Positions 8,050-16,657 of a stretch of DNA of 37,211 nt are shown piece by piece. The notes under the pieces were generated by a model, which ran no database searches, was not told where the DNA came from, and saw only the letters and a program-made list of their open reading frames with translations. The stretch comes from Bacteroides sp. CAG:545 (GTDB lineage Bacteria; Bacteroidota; Bacteroidia; Bacteroidales; UBA932). The stretch covers positions 16,994 to 54,204 of the forward strand of contig HF996035.1 in NCBI GenBank assembly GCA_000432515.1, written 5' to 3'. Each line of letters opens with the position of its first letter. Positions within the stretch are counted from its first letter, which is position 1. Both the position numbers and the translations under genes were made by a program.

Positions 8050-8820
8050 CTACTTGTCTTCTGAGGCTTTCAGATAAAGGGTGACTGCGCTGCCCATCAG
8101 CACGGACATGTCAGTGGCCGCCGGGGCCTGCTTGTAAACTACTGCGTCGAGGGAATCGCTGTAGGAGCGGATGCTCTTGTCGAAATACAGTTTGGCGACA
8201 TTCAATGAATTGTCATGCAGAGCATCCACGGCTCTCATGTATCTCATCCCTGAAACATCCGGGATGAATGTCTGGTTGTCGGTTCCCAAGCCCACCACGA
8301 GGTCGATTTCGGAACCGCTGTCGATGGAGCGGCCTCCACTGATTTCCCTGCCGCGGTAAAGCTGCTTCAGGACATTGTTCGTGGCCATATCGTCAACGTA
8401 TTTCAGATTTCTGAGTATCAGCCCTTTGGAAAGCAGTTCTGCTTTTGCCTGGCGCATTGACAGTCCTACAAGATTAGGCATAGTGGTCTTCTTCGGCGAT
8501 ACGGAATTGATAGTGAGCAATATACGTCTTCCTTCCTTGACCTTGCTGCCCGCCTTTGGAGTCTGTGAGAATACGAGTCCGCGTCCCATTTTTCTTACAT
8601 AGACGGAGTCGGTCACGTCGATCCGTATCCCGCACTGTTCAGCAGTGGCCTGGGCATTGCGTACAGACATGTTGGTCATGTCCGGAACCTCGATTTCCTG
8701 ACCGTGATGTGTGCCGATCCTGAGCAGGAGGCTGCAAGCAATGACAATCGCCGCAACCGCTGCGATTGCGCCCAACAAGTTCTTGACTATCCAATTGCTG
8801 AAAAAACTTTTCGTATCCAT
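8050..8820 (-). CDS. Membrane-anchored triple PASTA-domain protein
   Basis: A 256-residue protein with a short cytoplasmic N-terminus, one transmembrane helix (about 13-34) and three periplasmic PASTA domains (about 45-105, 113-178 and 185-251). Each domain begins with the VPD/MPN/IPD motif and contains the helix-forming A...L segment. In other bacteria PASTA domains on kinases and penicillin-binding proteins contact peptidoglycan or penicillin-binding proteins. Here no kinase or transpeptidase domain is attached, so this is a stand-alone sensor or scaffold. It is directly upstream of the rluD-like gene (3-bp gap). Confidence 0.88.
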   Translation of the reverse strand: MDTKSFFSNWIVKNLLGAIAAVAAIVIACSLLLRIGTHHGQEIEVPDMTNMSVRNAQATAEQCGIRIDVTDSVYVRKMGRGLVFSQTPKAGSKVKEGRRILLTINSVSPKKTTMPNLVGLSMRQAKAELLSKGLILRNLKYVDDMATNNVLKQLYRGREISGGRSIDSGSEIDLVVGLGTDNQTFIPDVSGMRYMRAVDALHDNSLNVAKLYFDKSIRSYSDSLDAVVYKQAPAATDMSVLMGSAVTLYLKASEDK

Positions 8821-8836
8821 TGTCCTTTCCTGAAAA

Positions 8837-9469
8837 TTATGTGAAAATCAATTCCATAATGCCGTCCGTGAGCAGGGCGATGCCGATTATGGTGACTATG
8901 ATGCCTGTTATTCTGTTTATCCAAAGTATCGTGCCGAGCTTGAAATTCTTCCTCATCTTGCTGAAGACCCATGAGAAGAAGAACCAGTAGCATGCGCTTC
9001 CTGCGCTCAGGGCCAGGAGAATCGGCGCTACCCTGAAATCGTGAGGCTCCAGTTCAATGCCGAAGAACGCGAACAGCGCGAAGATTACCAGTATGGCTCC
9101 CGGATTGGAAATGCCCATTATGAACGCCTGGAAAAAATCCTTGAGCGAATATGAAGGCGTGGCGTCCTCCCGTTTCATTTTCCTGAACGGGTCCTTGAAT
9201 GTCAGGCTGCACCCGAGGAAGGTGACAATCAGACCGCCGCCCACCATGATCAGAGTGCTGTAACTCTCAATGAACCTCTCGGCTATAGCCAATGCGAAGA
9301 TGGCGATGACTGCGAACAATGTGTCCACAAGACAGGCGCCCAAGCCGGCGAGAAAACCGGATTTCTGACCTTCGCTCAATGACTTCTGAATAACCAGTAT
9401 CGCTATCGGCCCCAAAGGGACTGATGCGCAGATTCCTATTATAAATCCTTTCAGAATATCTATAAGCAT
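8837..9469 (-). CDS. LysE/RhtB-family amino-acid exporter
   Basis: A 210-residue inner-membrane protein with about six hydrophobic helices. The LysE-family N-terminal hallmark is present: GFIIGICASVPLGPIAIL, with the conserved P-G-P block. A second conserved block follows at FIMGISNPGAILVIFALFAF. These exporters use the proton gradient to expel amino acids or similar metabolites; the substrate is unknown. I chose the ATG at 9469. A longer frame opens at a TTG at 9493, but that codon lies inside the predicted -7 box at 9491-9498, so it cannot be in the mRNA. The gene is 16 bp upstream of the PASTA gene on the same strand and may head that operon. Confidence 0.85.
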   Translation of the reverse strand: MLIDILKGFIIGICASVPLGPIAILVIQKSLSEGQKSGFLAGLGACLVDTLFAVIAIFALAIAERFIESYSTLIMVGGGLIVTFLGCSLTFKDPFRKMKREDATPSYSLKDFFQAFIMGISNPGAILVIFALFAFFGIELEPHDFRVAPILLALSAGSACYWFFFSWVFSKMRKNFKLGTILWINRITGIIVTIIGIALLTDGIMELIFT

Positions 9470-9490
9470 AACTGTTTCCAAGTAATCGTA

Positions 9491-9519
9491 CAAATATAAT
9501 ATATTTATTCATATCTTTG
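9491..9519. promoter_or_regulatory. Divergent -7 boxes for the LysE-family gene and lnt
   Basis: The minus strand reads TATATTTG at 9498-9491 and the plus strand TATCTTTG at 9512-9519. Both are perfect TAnnTTTG elements, placed about 22 bp upstream of the LysE-family ATG (9469) and about 33 bp upstream of the lnt ATG (9552). Neither has a recognisable -33 TTTG at 19-21 bp. Confidence 0.5.
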
Positions 9520-9551
9520 CCCGATACATTATGAAGTAGTCCTGAATTGAT

Positions 9552-11189
9552 ATGAAGAATCAGAATATTCTCTTCGGCATCCTTGTCCTGCTTTTCGTGA
9601 CATTGATGTCCGTTCCATACCTTGTGCCACATACCGGTTTCCTTGCCCTCATAGGCTTCGTGCCTCTGTTGTGCCTTGAGCGGATTGCGACATTGACAGG
9701 CGCGAAACGAGTGTGGCTGTGGCACTATTCTGCATTTCTTCTGTGGAACGCAGTCACTACTTTCTGGGTGTGCAATGCGACCGTGGGCGGCGGTATCTTC
9801 GCCTGCGTGGCCAATGCGTTCCAGATGTCACTGGTTTTCGGCCTGTTCAGATGGAGCCGGAAATACCTGCGCGGCTCCCTGCCTTACATTTTCCTGGCTG
9901 CACTGTGGATAGCATGGGAAAAATACTATCTGGACGTGGCCCAGATTTCCTGGCCGTGGCTGCTTCTGGGCAATGCCTTCGCACGCACCGTCTCACTTGT
10001 CCAGTGGTACGAATGGCTCGGCACTCTCGGCGGCTCCCTGTGGGTATGGGCATCGAACCTTTCAGTCTTCTCCCTGATGGTTTTCCTGTCGGACGGAAGC
10101 TGGTTCAGGTTCAATGCCAAGGCTCGTTTCGCTTCCGCCGCTGCCGCACTCCTGATACTTTTCGCACCCGCAATAGTGTCAATGTCAATGTATTATAGCC
10201 CTGCACAGCAGGAAGGCGATACCCTGAAAGTGGTGGCGCTGCAGCCCAACATTGACCCGTATCATAAATTCCAGGCATTGTCCCAAAGCCAGCAGAACGT
10301 CATTCTCCTCGAACAGCTGAAGTCGGCACTGGCCGGCAGAAAGGACACGTCCGCATTGCTCGCTGTGGCTCCTGAGACATTTACAAATGACATTGTCACA
10401 GGCGATTACGAGCGTAGTATGACGTACCGCAGATTCCGTGAATTCCTGAAACAGTACCACAATGTGAATCTGCTTTTCGGGGCTTCGTCCTATTCTTATA
10501 TCGAGTCTGCCGGGGCTCCGTCATATACGGCAAGGAAAGTCTCGGACGGTCTGTGGGTGGAATCGCATAACTCCGCACTTATGGTGGACGGTACGGATGA
10601 CTCCCAGATTTATCATAAGTCCAAACTGGTCGTGGCCGTGGAAATGACACCGTATCCTGCATTCTTCTGCAAGATAGATGACCTGCTCGGCGGTGTGATG
10701 GGACGCTGCATAGGGCAGAAGGAGGTTTCGCTGCTCTCCTGCAGAACCCGGGATGCTGAGGGAAAAGTGATGGAGGATGTCCCTCTGGGCTGCGCTGTAT
10801 GTTATGAGTCAGTCTATCCTGAGCATTGTGCAGAATATGTAAGAAAAGGCGCCAAGGCATTGGCCATCATTACCAATGATGCCTGGTGGGGAAATACTCC
10901 GGGGTACAGTCAGCATCTGAGCTATGCCTCTCTCCGGGCGATAGAAACCCGCAGGGACATCGTCAGAAGCGCAAATACCGGCATTTCCGCAATCATTGAC
11001 AGCAGGGGAAACATTGTCTCGAAGACCGCATGGTGGGAGCCGGCTGTCCTGGAGGGAGAAATACATTTGAGCGAAAAGCAGACGTTCTTTGTGGCTCAGG
11101 GCGATATCGTAGGTCGGCTGTGCGCGTTCATGGCGGTAATGCTGCTGCTCTTCTGCATTGTCCGGAAACTGTCATTCAGGCAGGAATAA
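9552..11189 (+). CDS. lnt: Apolipoprotein N-acyltransferase
   Basis: Adds the third acyl chain to the N-terminal cysteine of lipoproteins at the periplasmic face of the inner membrane. The 545-residue protein has six or more N-terminal membrane segments (about 8-212), including the family segment SWPWLLLGN (133-141). A periplasmic carbon-nitrogen hydrolase domain follows (about 225-510). The catalytic triad is visible: Glu275 in VAPETF, Lys356 in YHKSKLV and Cys417 in AVCYES. A last membrane helix closes the protein. It is transcribed alone and ends about 100 bp from the convergent rng; I see no clear terminator between them. Confidence 0.93.
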   Translation: MKNQNILFGILVLLFVTLMSVPYLVPHTGFLALIGFVPLLCLERIATLTGAKRVWLWHYSAFLLWNAVTTFWVCNATVGGGIFACVANAFQMSLVFGLFRWSRKYLRGSLPYIFLAALWIAWEKYYLDVAQISWPWLLLGNAFARTVSLVQWYEWLGTLGGSLWVWASNLSVFSLMVFLSDGSWFRFNAKARFASAAAALLILFAPAIVSMSMYYSPAQQEGDTLKVVALQPNIDPYHKFQALSQSQQNVILLEQLKSALAGRKDTSALLAVAPETFTNDIVTGDYERSMTYRRFREFLKQYHNVNLLFGASSYSYIESAGAPSYTARKVSDGLWVESHNSALMVDGTDDSQIYHKSKLVVAVEMTPYPAFFCKIDDLLGGVMGRCIGQKEVSLLSCRTRDAEGKVMEDVPLGCAVCYESVYPEHCAEYVRKGAKALAIITNDAWWGNTPGYSQHLSYASLRAIETRRDIVRSANTGISAIIDSRGNIVSKTAWWEPAVLEGEIHLSEKQTFFVAQGDIVGRLCAFMAVMLLLFCIVRKLSFRQE

Positions 11190-11286
11190 TCTGCCCTCAG
11201 CAGGAGAACATCATTGTCCGTCGGGCAAGAAACAAAAGAGAGGCGACCATGACTGGCCGTCCCTCTATAGTGCTCAGGCGAACTGT

Positions 11287-12849
11287 CTATTGGAGAATGT
11301 CGCCGTCTTCATTGTAGAATTCATACTGCAGGACACTGAAGTCTTGGACTTCTTCGTGTTTGATTTTGCATTTGTACTTCCTTCTCCACTTTCTCAGAAA
11401 AGAATTGAAGCCTCTTGAGATGTAGGAGCCCAGGATCGGGCCGGTCTTCAACAAGAAAGACTTGACACCGTTTTCGGTGTGGTACGCGATTTTTCGTTCA
11501 AGTTCCTCGTCAATGACTAGGCTCGGCGCTATTTTTCCCGTACCGTGGCAGACAGGACAGACCTCAGTCGTGTCGATCTGAGTGACAGGTCTTATCCTCT
11601 GTCTGGTAATCTGCATTAGTCCGAACTTGGTGAGCGGCAGCACGTTGTGCTTTGCCCTGTCATCCTGCATGAGCTCAGTCATATACTTGAACAGGCCGTT
11701 CTTGTGGTCCTGATTGTCCATATCGATGAAATCGACAATCACGATACCGCCCATATCCCTGAGTCTGAGCTGTCTGGCGATTTCTTCGGCCGCGTAGCGG
11801 TTCACCTCGTAGGTGTTCTCTTCCTGGTCGTTTGTCTTCGCCCTGATGCCGCTGTTGACATCCACCACGTTCAGCGCTTCTGTGGTCTCGATCACAAGAT
11901 ACGCTCCCTGCTTTATCGGAACCACCTTGCCGAAGGAACTCTTTATCTGCCGAGTGACCTCGAAATGGTCGAATATCGGCTCCTTGTCGTCATAGAACTT
12001 GACGATCTTTTCCTTGTCCGGAGATATCTGGGAGATGTATTTCGAGATTTCTTCAAACTCCTTCCTGTCATTGACATAGATATTGGAGAATGTGTCATTG
12101 AAAAGGTCTCTCAGTACAGTGGTGGTCTTGCTGTATTCTGTGAAAAGCAGCTGGACGCTCTTGTTCTTGGAAATCTTTGGCCATGCACCTTCCCATTTGC
12201 TTATCAGCGATTTAAGTTCTGTTACGAGAATTGCGGCGTTCTTGCCTTCTGCAGCAGTTCTTATGATAGCTCCGTAATTCTGCGGGAGTATGCTCCTGAC
12301 CAGTGTCTCAAGTCTTTTTTTCTCTTCTTTCGATGCGATTTTCTGAGAAATGCTCACTTTCTTCGCGAAAGGGAGGAGTACAATATTGCGCCCTGCAAGT
12401 GAAATCTCAGCCGTGAGCCTTGACCCCTTTGTGGAGATAGGCTCCTTGACGATCTGGACGACTATCATCTGTCCCGGTTTCAGGATCTTCTCGATCTGTC
12501 CCTCTTTCTCGAGGACCGGACCGAGTCCGATATTTGAAAACAGCTCATTCGCATTTGTGTTCGAGTTCGTCTTTCTGACAAATTCGTCGAAAGCATTGAA
12601 ATAGAACCCCAAATCCAAATAATGGATGAATGCCTCCTTTTCGTCTCCGATGTCCACGAATGCTGCGTTGAGTGCCGGCATCACTTTCTTCACCTTGCCG
12701 AGGAATACGTCTCCGACTGTGAAACTGTGACCATTGCTTGACTCCTTGTTGAGTTCAATAAGGCGGTGATTGTCCATCAACGCTATCTTGACCTCGCTTT
12801 CGCTGACATCTACAATCAGGTCTTTGACCGATTCTTTTTCAGACTCCAT
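11287..12849 (-). CDS. rng: Ribonuclease G/E family endoribonuclease
   Basis: Processes rRNA precursors and degrades mRNA. The 520-residue protein is the size of RNase G with no long RNase E-type scaffold tail. It has an N-terminal S1-like RNA-binding region (about 40-150, with GDVFLGKVKKVMPALNAAFVDIG). The catalytic domain has two metal-binding aspartates (Asp330 in VVDVNSG and Asp373 in IVIVDFIDM). The CPVC pair (431-434) corresponds to the Zn-link of RNase E. Upstream on the same strand are the 31-residue basic protein gene and HU, separated from rng by a hairpin terminator, so rng may be expressed partly by read-through. The first 10 residues are charged and specific to this group. Confidence 0.93.
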   Translation of the reverse strand: MESEKESVKDLIVDVSESEVKIALMDNHRLIELNKESSNGHSFTVGDVFLGKVKKVMPALNAAFVDIGDEKEAFIHYLDLGFYFNAFDEFVRKTNSNTNANELFSNIGLGPVLEKEGQIEKILKPGQMIVVQIVKEPISTKGSRLTAEISLAGRNIVLLPFAKKVSISQKIASKEEKKRLETLVRSILPQNYGAIIRTAAEGKNAAILVTELKSLISKWEGAWPKISKNKSVQLLFTEYSKTTTVLRDLFNDTFSNIYVNDRKEFEEISKYISQISPDKEKIVKFYDDKEPIFDHFEVTRQIKSSFGKVVPIKQGAYLVIETTEALNVVDVNSGIRAKTNDQEENTYEVNRYAAEEIARQLRLRDMGGIVIVDFIDMDNQDHKNGLFKYMTELMQDDRAKHNVLPLTKFGLMQITRQRIRPVTQIDTTEVCPVCHGTGKIAPSLVIDEELERKIAYHTENGVKSFLLKTGPILGSYISRGFNSFLRKWRRKYKCKIKHEEVQDFSVLQYEFYNEDGDILQ

Positions 12850-12880
12850 CAGGATAGTGCAATATTACTTTAGTTGAATA

Positions 12881-12917
12881 AAAAATAAAGAGGCCGTCCG
12901 GACTACCGGTAGCCTCT
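12881..12917 (-). terminator. Intrinsic terminator between the small basic protein gene and rng
   Basis: On the minus strand the stem AGAGGC/GCCTCT (12917-12912 with 12894-12889) encloses a second CCGG/CCGG stem (12909-12906 with 12901-12898). A tail reading TTATTTTTT follows. It would end the HU-small protein transcript and limit read-through into rng. Confidence 0.75.
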
Positions 12918-12954
12918 CTCTTAGCAGACTGCTAAAATGGCAGACACTGAAAAA

Positions 12955-13050
12955 TTACTTCTTCTTATTCTTATGTCTGTTCTTGCGCAAACGCTTTTTA
13001 CGTTTGTGCGTTGCCATCTTATGTCTTTTTCTCTTTTTTCCGCTTGGCAT
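12955..13050 (-). CDS. 31-residue basic protein, mS38 (AURKAIP1/COX24)-like ribosomal protein candidate
   Basis: A 31-codon gene from ATG at 13050 to TAA at 12955-12957. The product starts MPSGKKRKRHKM, continues ATHKRKKRLRKNRH and ends in lysines, about two thirds of its residues being K, R or H. This tiny protein is near-universal in Bacteroidota and, to my knowledge, is annotated as AURKAIP1/COX24-domain, the family of mitochondrial small-subunit protein mS38; a structural role in the ribosome is likely but inferred. It starts 20 bp after the HU stop codon and is followed by a strong terminator, so it is expressed with HU. It is shorter than the usual ORF cut-off and easily missed. Confidence 0.8.
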   Translation of the reverse strand: MPSGKKRKRHKMATHKRKKRLRKNRHKNKKK

Positions 13051-13070
13051 AGATAGATGATTTAAAAAAA

Positions 13071-13346
13071 TTATTTTTTAACCGCTCCTACGAACACTTT
13101 AGCCGGTTTGAATGCCGGAATATTGTGTGCCGGGATTGTCATTGTTGTGTTCTTGGTGATGTTGCGTGCTGCTTTCTCTGCTCTGTGCTTAACGATGAAG
13201 CTGCCGAAACCACGAAGATATACAGGCTCCTCTTTAGCGAGGGAATCCTTTACACTTTCCATAAAAGCCTCGACAACAGTCTGAACTGTCGTCTTCTCAA
13301 GTCCAGTTGCTTTTGCAACCTCGTTTACGATTTCTGCTTTAGTCAT
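13071..13346 (-). CDS. HU/IHF-family DNA-binding protein
   Basis: A 91-residue nucleoid protein with the two N-terminal helices (TKAEIVNEVAKATGL and the following segment). The GFGSFIVKHR beta-arm start matches the HU signature GFGsF, and the IPAHNIPAFKPAK end matches the C-terminal part of the family. The prolines that intercalate into DNA lie in the TMTIPAH arm tip. It binds and bends DNA as a dimer without strong sequence preference. It is the first gene of the HU-small basic protein unit and has the best promoter in the window directly upstream. Confidence 0.93.
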   Translation of the reverse strand: MTKAEIVNEVAKATGLEKTTVQTVVEAFMESVKDSLAKEEPVYLRGFGSFIVKHRAEKAARNITKNTTMTIPAHNIPAFKPAKVFVGAVKK

Positions 13347-13385
13347 AATGAATATTTATTTGTATTTTTGTACAATTCAGGGTGA

Positions 13386-13416
13386 CAAAGGTACGCTTAT
13401 TTTTTTTATTAACAAA
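13386..13416 (-). promoter_or_regulatory. Consensus Bacteroides promoter of the HU gene
   Basis: On the minus strand TTTG (13416-13413), a 19-bp spacer and TACCTTTG (13393-13386) match both elements exactly with ideal spacing. The surroundings are very AT-rich. Transcription should start near 13380, giving a leader of about 35 nt before the HU ATG at 13346. Confidence 0.85.
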
Positions 13417-13501
13417 CTTTTACAAAAAAATATTGCCCTGAATTTTCGTTGCTGCACCGCGTGGCACAGAGATTGACCATATATATTATATGAATAAAAA
13501 A

Positions 13502-13531
13502 ACTGTCGGTCGTGACAAAATGGCAGACAGT
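13502..13531. promoter_or_regulatory. Inverted-repeat motif in the lon leader
   Basis: ACTGTC (13502-13507) and GACAGT (13526-13531) are complementary, and between them lies TGACA-AAA-TGGCA (13513-13525), a TGNCA-N3-TGNCA pattern. A related sequence sharing AAAATGGCAGACA occurs upstream of rng at 12935-12947. The site ends 11 bp before the lon ATG. It could be a heat-shock-type operator or a leader hairpin; function is inference. Confidence 0.4.
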
Positions 13532-13542
13532 GGGGGTATATT

Positions 13543-15978
13543 ATGTTTGATGAAAAACAATTTGACTATATGATTGATAAGAATCCGGATTTTTTCGCTC
13601 CTGCAGGGGCTGAGGTCAGCATCATACCGGTGATGGCCGGAGATGTTTCCTCCAAGATGGAAGACGCTGCATTGCCTGACACATTGCCTTTGCTGGCATT
13701 GCGCAATGCCGTCATCTTCCCGGGTGCGATTTTTCCTATTACCATAGGACGTGAAAAGTCCATGCGGCTGATAGATGAAGCCCAGAAGCGTCAGATGATC
13801 ATCGGCGCCGTACCGCAGAACGATGTGAGCGTGGAGGAACCTGGCCTTGAAGACCTGTTCCCTTACGGAACCGCCGTGAGGATCATCAAGTCTTTCGAGA
13901 TGCCTGACGGAACCATTTCCGCTGTGCTTCAGGGACTTAAGAGATTTGAACTCGGCGCCATCATTGCTGAGGAGCCGTACCTGAAGGCTACTGTGCAGTA
14001 TGTCGAGGATATCGACCATGACGTGCAGAATCCTGAAATCAGAATGATTGCTGAGTCTCTCAAGGAGAAGGCGTCCGCCATTATGCGGAATTCCCCTTAT
14101 GCCCCTAAGGAGGCTGCCTCGGCGCTGCATTCCATCGAGGACTTCAATTTCCTTGTGAACTTCATAGCCACGACCGTGGATGTGGAGAATTTCCAGGACA
14201 AGGTCGATCTCCTGAAGTATGAGGATATGAAGGTAAGGGCAATGAAACTGCTCAATGTGCTGGACACTCAGGTCGAACTTCTGAAGATCAAGCAGGAAAT
14301 CAATTCCAAGGTGAAGAATGAAATCGACCAGCAGCAGAGGGAGTATTACCTTAACAATCAGCTCCGTACCATCCAGGAGGAACTCGGTATGGACGAGGAT
14401 TCCGATATCGAGAACCTCCGTTCGGAGGCTGCCGGCAAGAACTGGCCTGAATCTGTTGCGGAAATTTTCGCGAAGGAGCTTGCCAAACTCGAGAAATACA
14501 ATCCGTCCACTCCGGACTACAGCATCCAGTACAACTATCTGAAGTTCATGCTGGACCTTCCGTGGAATGACCTCTCCAAGGACAATCTGGACCTGAAACA
14601 TGCCATGAAGGTGCTTGACCAGGACCATTACGGACTGGAGAAGGTGAAGGAGAGAATCATCGAATACCTCGCGGTGCTGAAACTCAGGGGGGACATGAAG
14701 TCTCCTATTCTCTGTCTCTACGGCCCTCCGGGAGTCGGCAAGACCAGTCTCGGAAAGTCCATTGCCAAGGCCATAGGCAGAAAGTACGTGCGTATAGCAT
14801 TGGGCGGTATGCGCGATGAGGCTGAAATCAGAGGCCATAGGAAAACCTATATCGGAGCGCTTCCGGGCAGGATACTGAACGGTATCTGCAGGGCCGGCAC
14901 GTCAAATCCGGTCATGGTTCTGGATGAGATCGACAAGCTCAGCAGCGACTTCAAGGGCGACCCGTCTTCGGCATTGCTCGAAGTGCTTGACCCTGAGCAG
15001 AATGTGACGTTCCACGATAATTACCTGGATGTGGACTATGACCTGTCGCACGTGCTGTTCATCACCACGGCGAATGACATTTCCACTATCCAGCCGGCCC
15101 TTCTGGACAGGATGGAGCTGATCAATGTCACAGGTTACCTTGCTGAGGAGAAGATGGAAATCGCCAGGAAATTCCTTCTTCCTAAAGAACTTGAGGAGCA
15201 CGGCATTGACAAGAAGATGCTCAAGGTGGACAAGGCTGCATTGGCGGAAATCATTGACCAGTACACTCATGAGTCCGGCGTCCGCGGTCTGGAGAAGCAG
15301 ATTGCGAAAATCGCTCGTGTGACTGCGAAGAAGATTGCTTTGGACGAGTTTTGTCCTCCGGTCATCAAGCCGTCACATCTGAAGGAGTATCTCGGATTGC
15401 CTACAGCGTTCCATGACAAGCAGGAGGGAAATGAAGGTGCCGGTGTAGTCACAGGTCTTGCCTGGACTCAGCTCGGCGGAGAGATTCTGTTTGTCGAGAG
15501 TTCGGTGAGCAACGGAAAGGGGCAGCTTACGATGACCGGCAATCTGGGCAATGTGATGAAGGAGTCCGCGACCATCGCTTACCAATATATAAAGGCTCAT
15601 CCGGAACTTGTGTCATTGACCTCGGAGGAGTTCGACAAGAAGGACATCCATGTGCACGTTCCGGAAGGGGCGACGCCGAAGGACGGTCCGTCTGCGGGTA
15701 TAACTCTCGTCTGCTCAATGATTTCCGCTCTCAGAAACCAGCCTGTGAAGAAGGGCGTGGCCATGACAGGTGAGATGACGTTGAGGGGAAGGGTTCTGCC
15801 GGTGGGCGGAGTGAAGGAGAAGATTCTTGCCGCCAAGAGGTCGGGTGTGAAGACGATTGTGCTGTCTGAGGAGAACCGCAAGGACATCGAGGATATCAAT
15901 GCCAAGTATGTGGATGGTCTGACATTCGAGTATGTGAAGACTATCGATGATGTAATCAAAGCAGTGTTCACCAAGTAA
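13543..15978 (+). CDS. lon: ATP-dependent protease Lon
   Basis: Cytosolic serine-lysine protease of 811 residues that degrades misfolded and regulatory proteins. It contains the N-terminal LAN domain (about 45-245, from LPLLALRNAVIFPG), a coiled helical region and a AAA+ module with Walker A GPPGVGKTS (394-402) and Walker B VMVLDEIDK. The C-terminal protease domain has Ser717 in PKDGPSAGITLV and the partner lysine near 760 in GGVKEKILAAKRSG. The first 45 residues are a Bacteroidota-type extension. It heads a tight run of six plus-strand genes; ung starts on the last base of its stop codon (TAATG). Its leader holds a TGNCA-N3-TGNCA motif that may be regulatory. Confidence 0.95.
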   Translation: MFDEKQFDYMIDKNPDFFAPAGAEVSIIPVMAGDVSSKMEDAALPDTLPLLALRNAVIFPGAIFPITIGREKSMRLIDEAQKRQMIIGAVPQNDVSVEEPGLEDLFPYGTAVRIIKSFEMPDGTISAVLQGLKRFELGAIIAEEPYLKATVQYVEDIDHDVQNPEIRMIAESLKEKASAIMRNSPYAPKEAASALHSIEDFNFLVNFIATTVDVENFQDKVDLLKYEDMKVRAMKLLNVLDTQVELLKIKQEINSKVKNEIDQQQREYYLNNQLRTIQEELGMDEDSDIENLRSEAAGKNWPESVAEIFAKELAKLEKYNPSTPDYSIQYNYLKFMLDLPWNDLSKDNLDLKHAMKVLDQDHYGLEKVKERIIEYLAVLKLRGDMKSPILCLYGPPGVGKTSLGKSIAKAIGRKYVRIALGGMRDEAEIRGHRKTYIGALPGRILNGICRAGTSNPVMVLDEIDKLSSDFKGDPSSALLEVLDPEQNVTFHDNYLDVDYDLSHVLFITTANDISTIQPALLDRMELINVTGYLAEEKMEIARKFLLPKELEEHGIDKKMLKVDKAALAEIIDQYTHESGVRGLEKQIAKIARVTAKKIALDEFCPPVIKPSHLKEYLGLPTAFHDKQEGNEGAGVVTGLAWTQLGGEILFVESSVSNGKGQLTMTGNLGNVMKESATIAYQYIKAHPELVSLTSEEFDKKDIHVHVPEGATPKDGPSAGITLVCSMISALRNQPVKKGVAMTGEMTLRGRVLPVGGVKEKILAAKRSGVKTIVLSEENRKDIEDINAKYVDGLTFEYVKTIDDVIKAVFTK

Positions 15979-16646
15979 TGAACGTCCAGATAGAAGAAAG
16001 TTGGAAGAAAGCCCTGCAGGCGGAGTTTGAAAAACCATATTTCACTTCGCTTGCTGAGCGTCTCCATCGCGAGAAAGCAGAGGGAAAGGTCATTTTTCCT
16101 CCGGGCAAGGATATATTCAAGGCATTTGAACTGACACCTGTAGATAAGGTGAAGGTCGTGATTTTAGGACAGGACCCATACCACGGATACGGACAGGCTA
16201 TGGGCTTGTCTTTTTCTGTTCCTGAGGGTGTCCCTGCTCCTCCTTCATTGAAAAACATCTTCAAGGAAATCGAAAGCGAGCTGGGAATCAGGATGAGCGG
16301 CTCTCCGGATTTGCGGAAGTGGGCTGAGCAGGGAGTGCTTCTGCTCAATGCTGTCCTGACGGTCCGCGCAGGTGAAGCGGCTTCCCACAGTGCTATCGGA
16401 TGGCAGCAGTTTACCGATGCTGTAATCAGTTATATTTCTGCGAACTGTGATGGTGTGGTATTTCTTTTGTGGGGAAATTTCGCAAGAAGCAAAAAGCCGT
16501 TGATCGACACGTCCAGACATTTCGTCCTGGAGGCGGCGCATCCTTCTCCGTTGGCGAGGGGCGCGTTCTTCGGCTGCGGACATTTCGCAAAAACCAATGA
16601 ACTGCTCGTCTCGGAGGGCAAGTCCCCGATTGACTGGCAGTTATAA
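15978..16646 (+). CDS. ung: Uracil-DNA glycosylase
   Basis: Removes uracil from DNA to start base-excision repair. The 222-residue family-1 enzyme has all motifs: the water-activating loop GQDPYHG (64-70, catalytic Asp66), LLLNAVLTV (121-129) and the minor-groove loop HPSPL (188-192, His188). It overlaps the lon stop codon by 1 bp, implying translational coupling with lon. Confidence 0.95.
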   Translation: MNVQIEESWKKALQAEFEKPYFTSLAERLHREKAEGKVIFPPGKDIFKAFELTPVDKVKVVILGQDPYHGYGQAMGLSFSVPEGVPAPPSLKNIFKEIESELGIRMSGSPDLRKWAEQGVLLLNAVLTVRAGEAASHSAIGWQQFTDAVISYISANCDGVVFLLWGNFARSKKPLIDTSRHFVLEAAHPSPLARGAFFGCGHFAKTNELLVSEGKSPIDWQL

Positions 16647-16657
16647 ACTTAGTGATT

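Noticed and set aside
9470..9493. Longer start (TTG at 9493) for the LysE-family gene
   Set aside because: The codon sits inside the predicted -7 box, and the ATG at 9469 matches the family N-terminus.
11190..11286. Terminator between lnt and rng
   Set aside because: The possible stems (AGAGG/CCTCT, TGCCC/GGGCA) are short or interrupted and have no T-run.
13486..14838. Long minus-strand frame of 450 codons opposite lon
   Set aside because: It lies antisense to the well-conserved N-terminal half of lon, has histidine- and leucine-rich shadow composition and matches no family I know.
16652..16657. GTG start for coaD
   Set aside because: The ATG two codons later gives the usual CoaD N-terminus.
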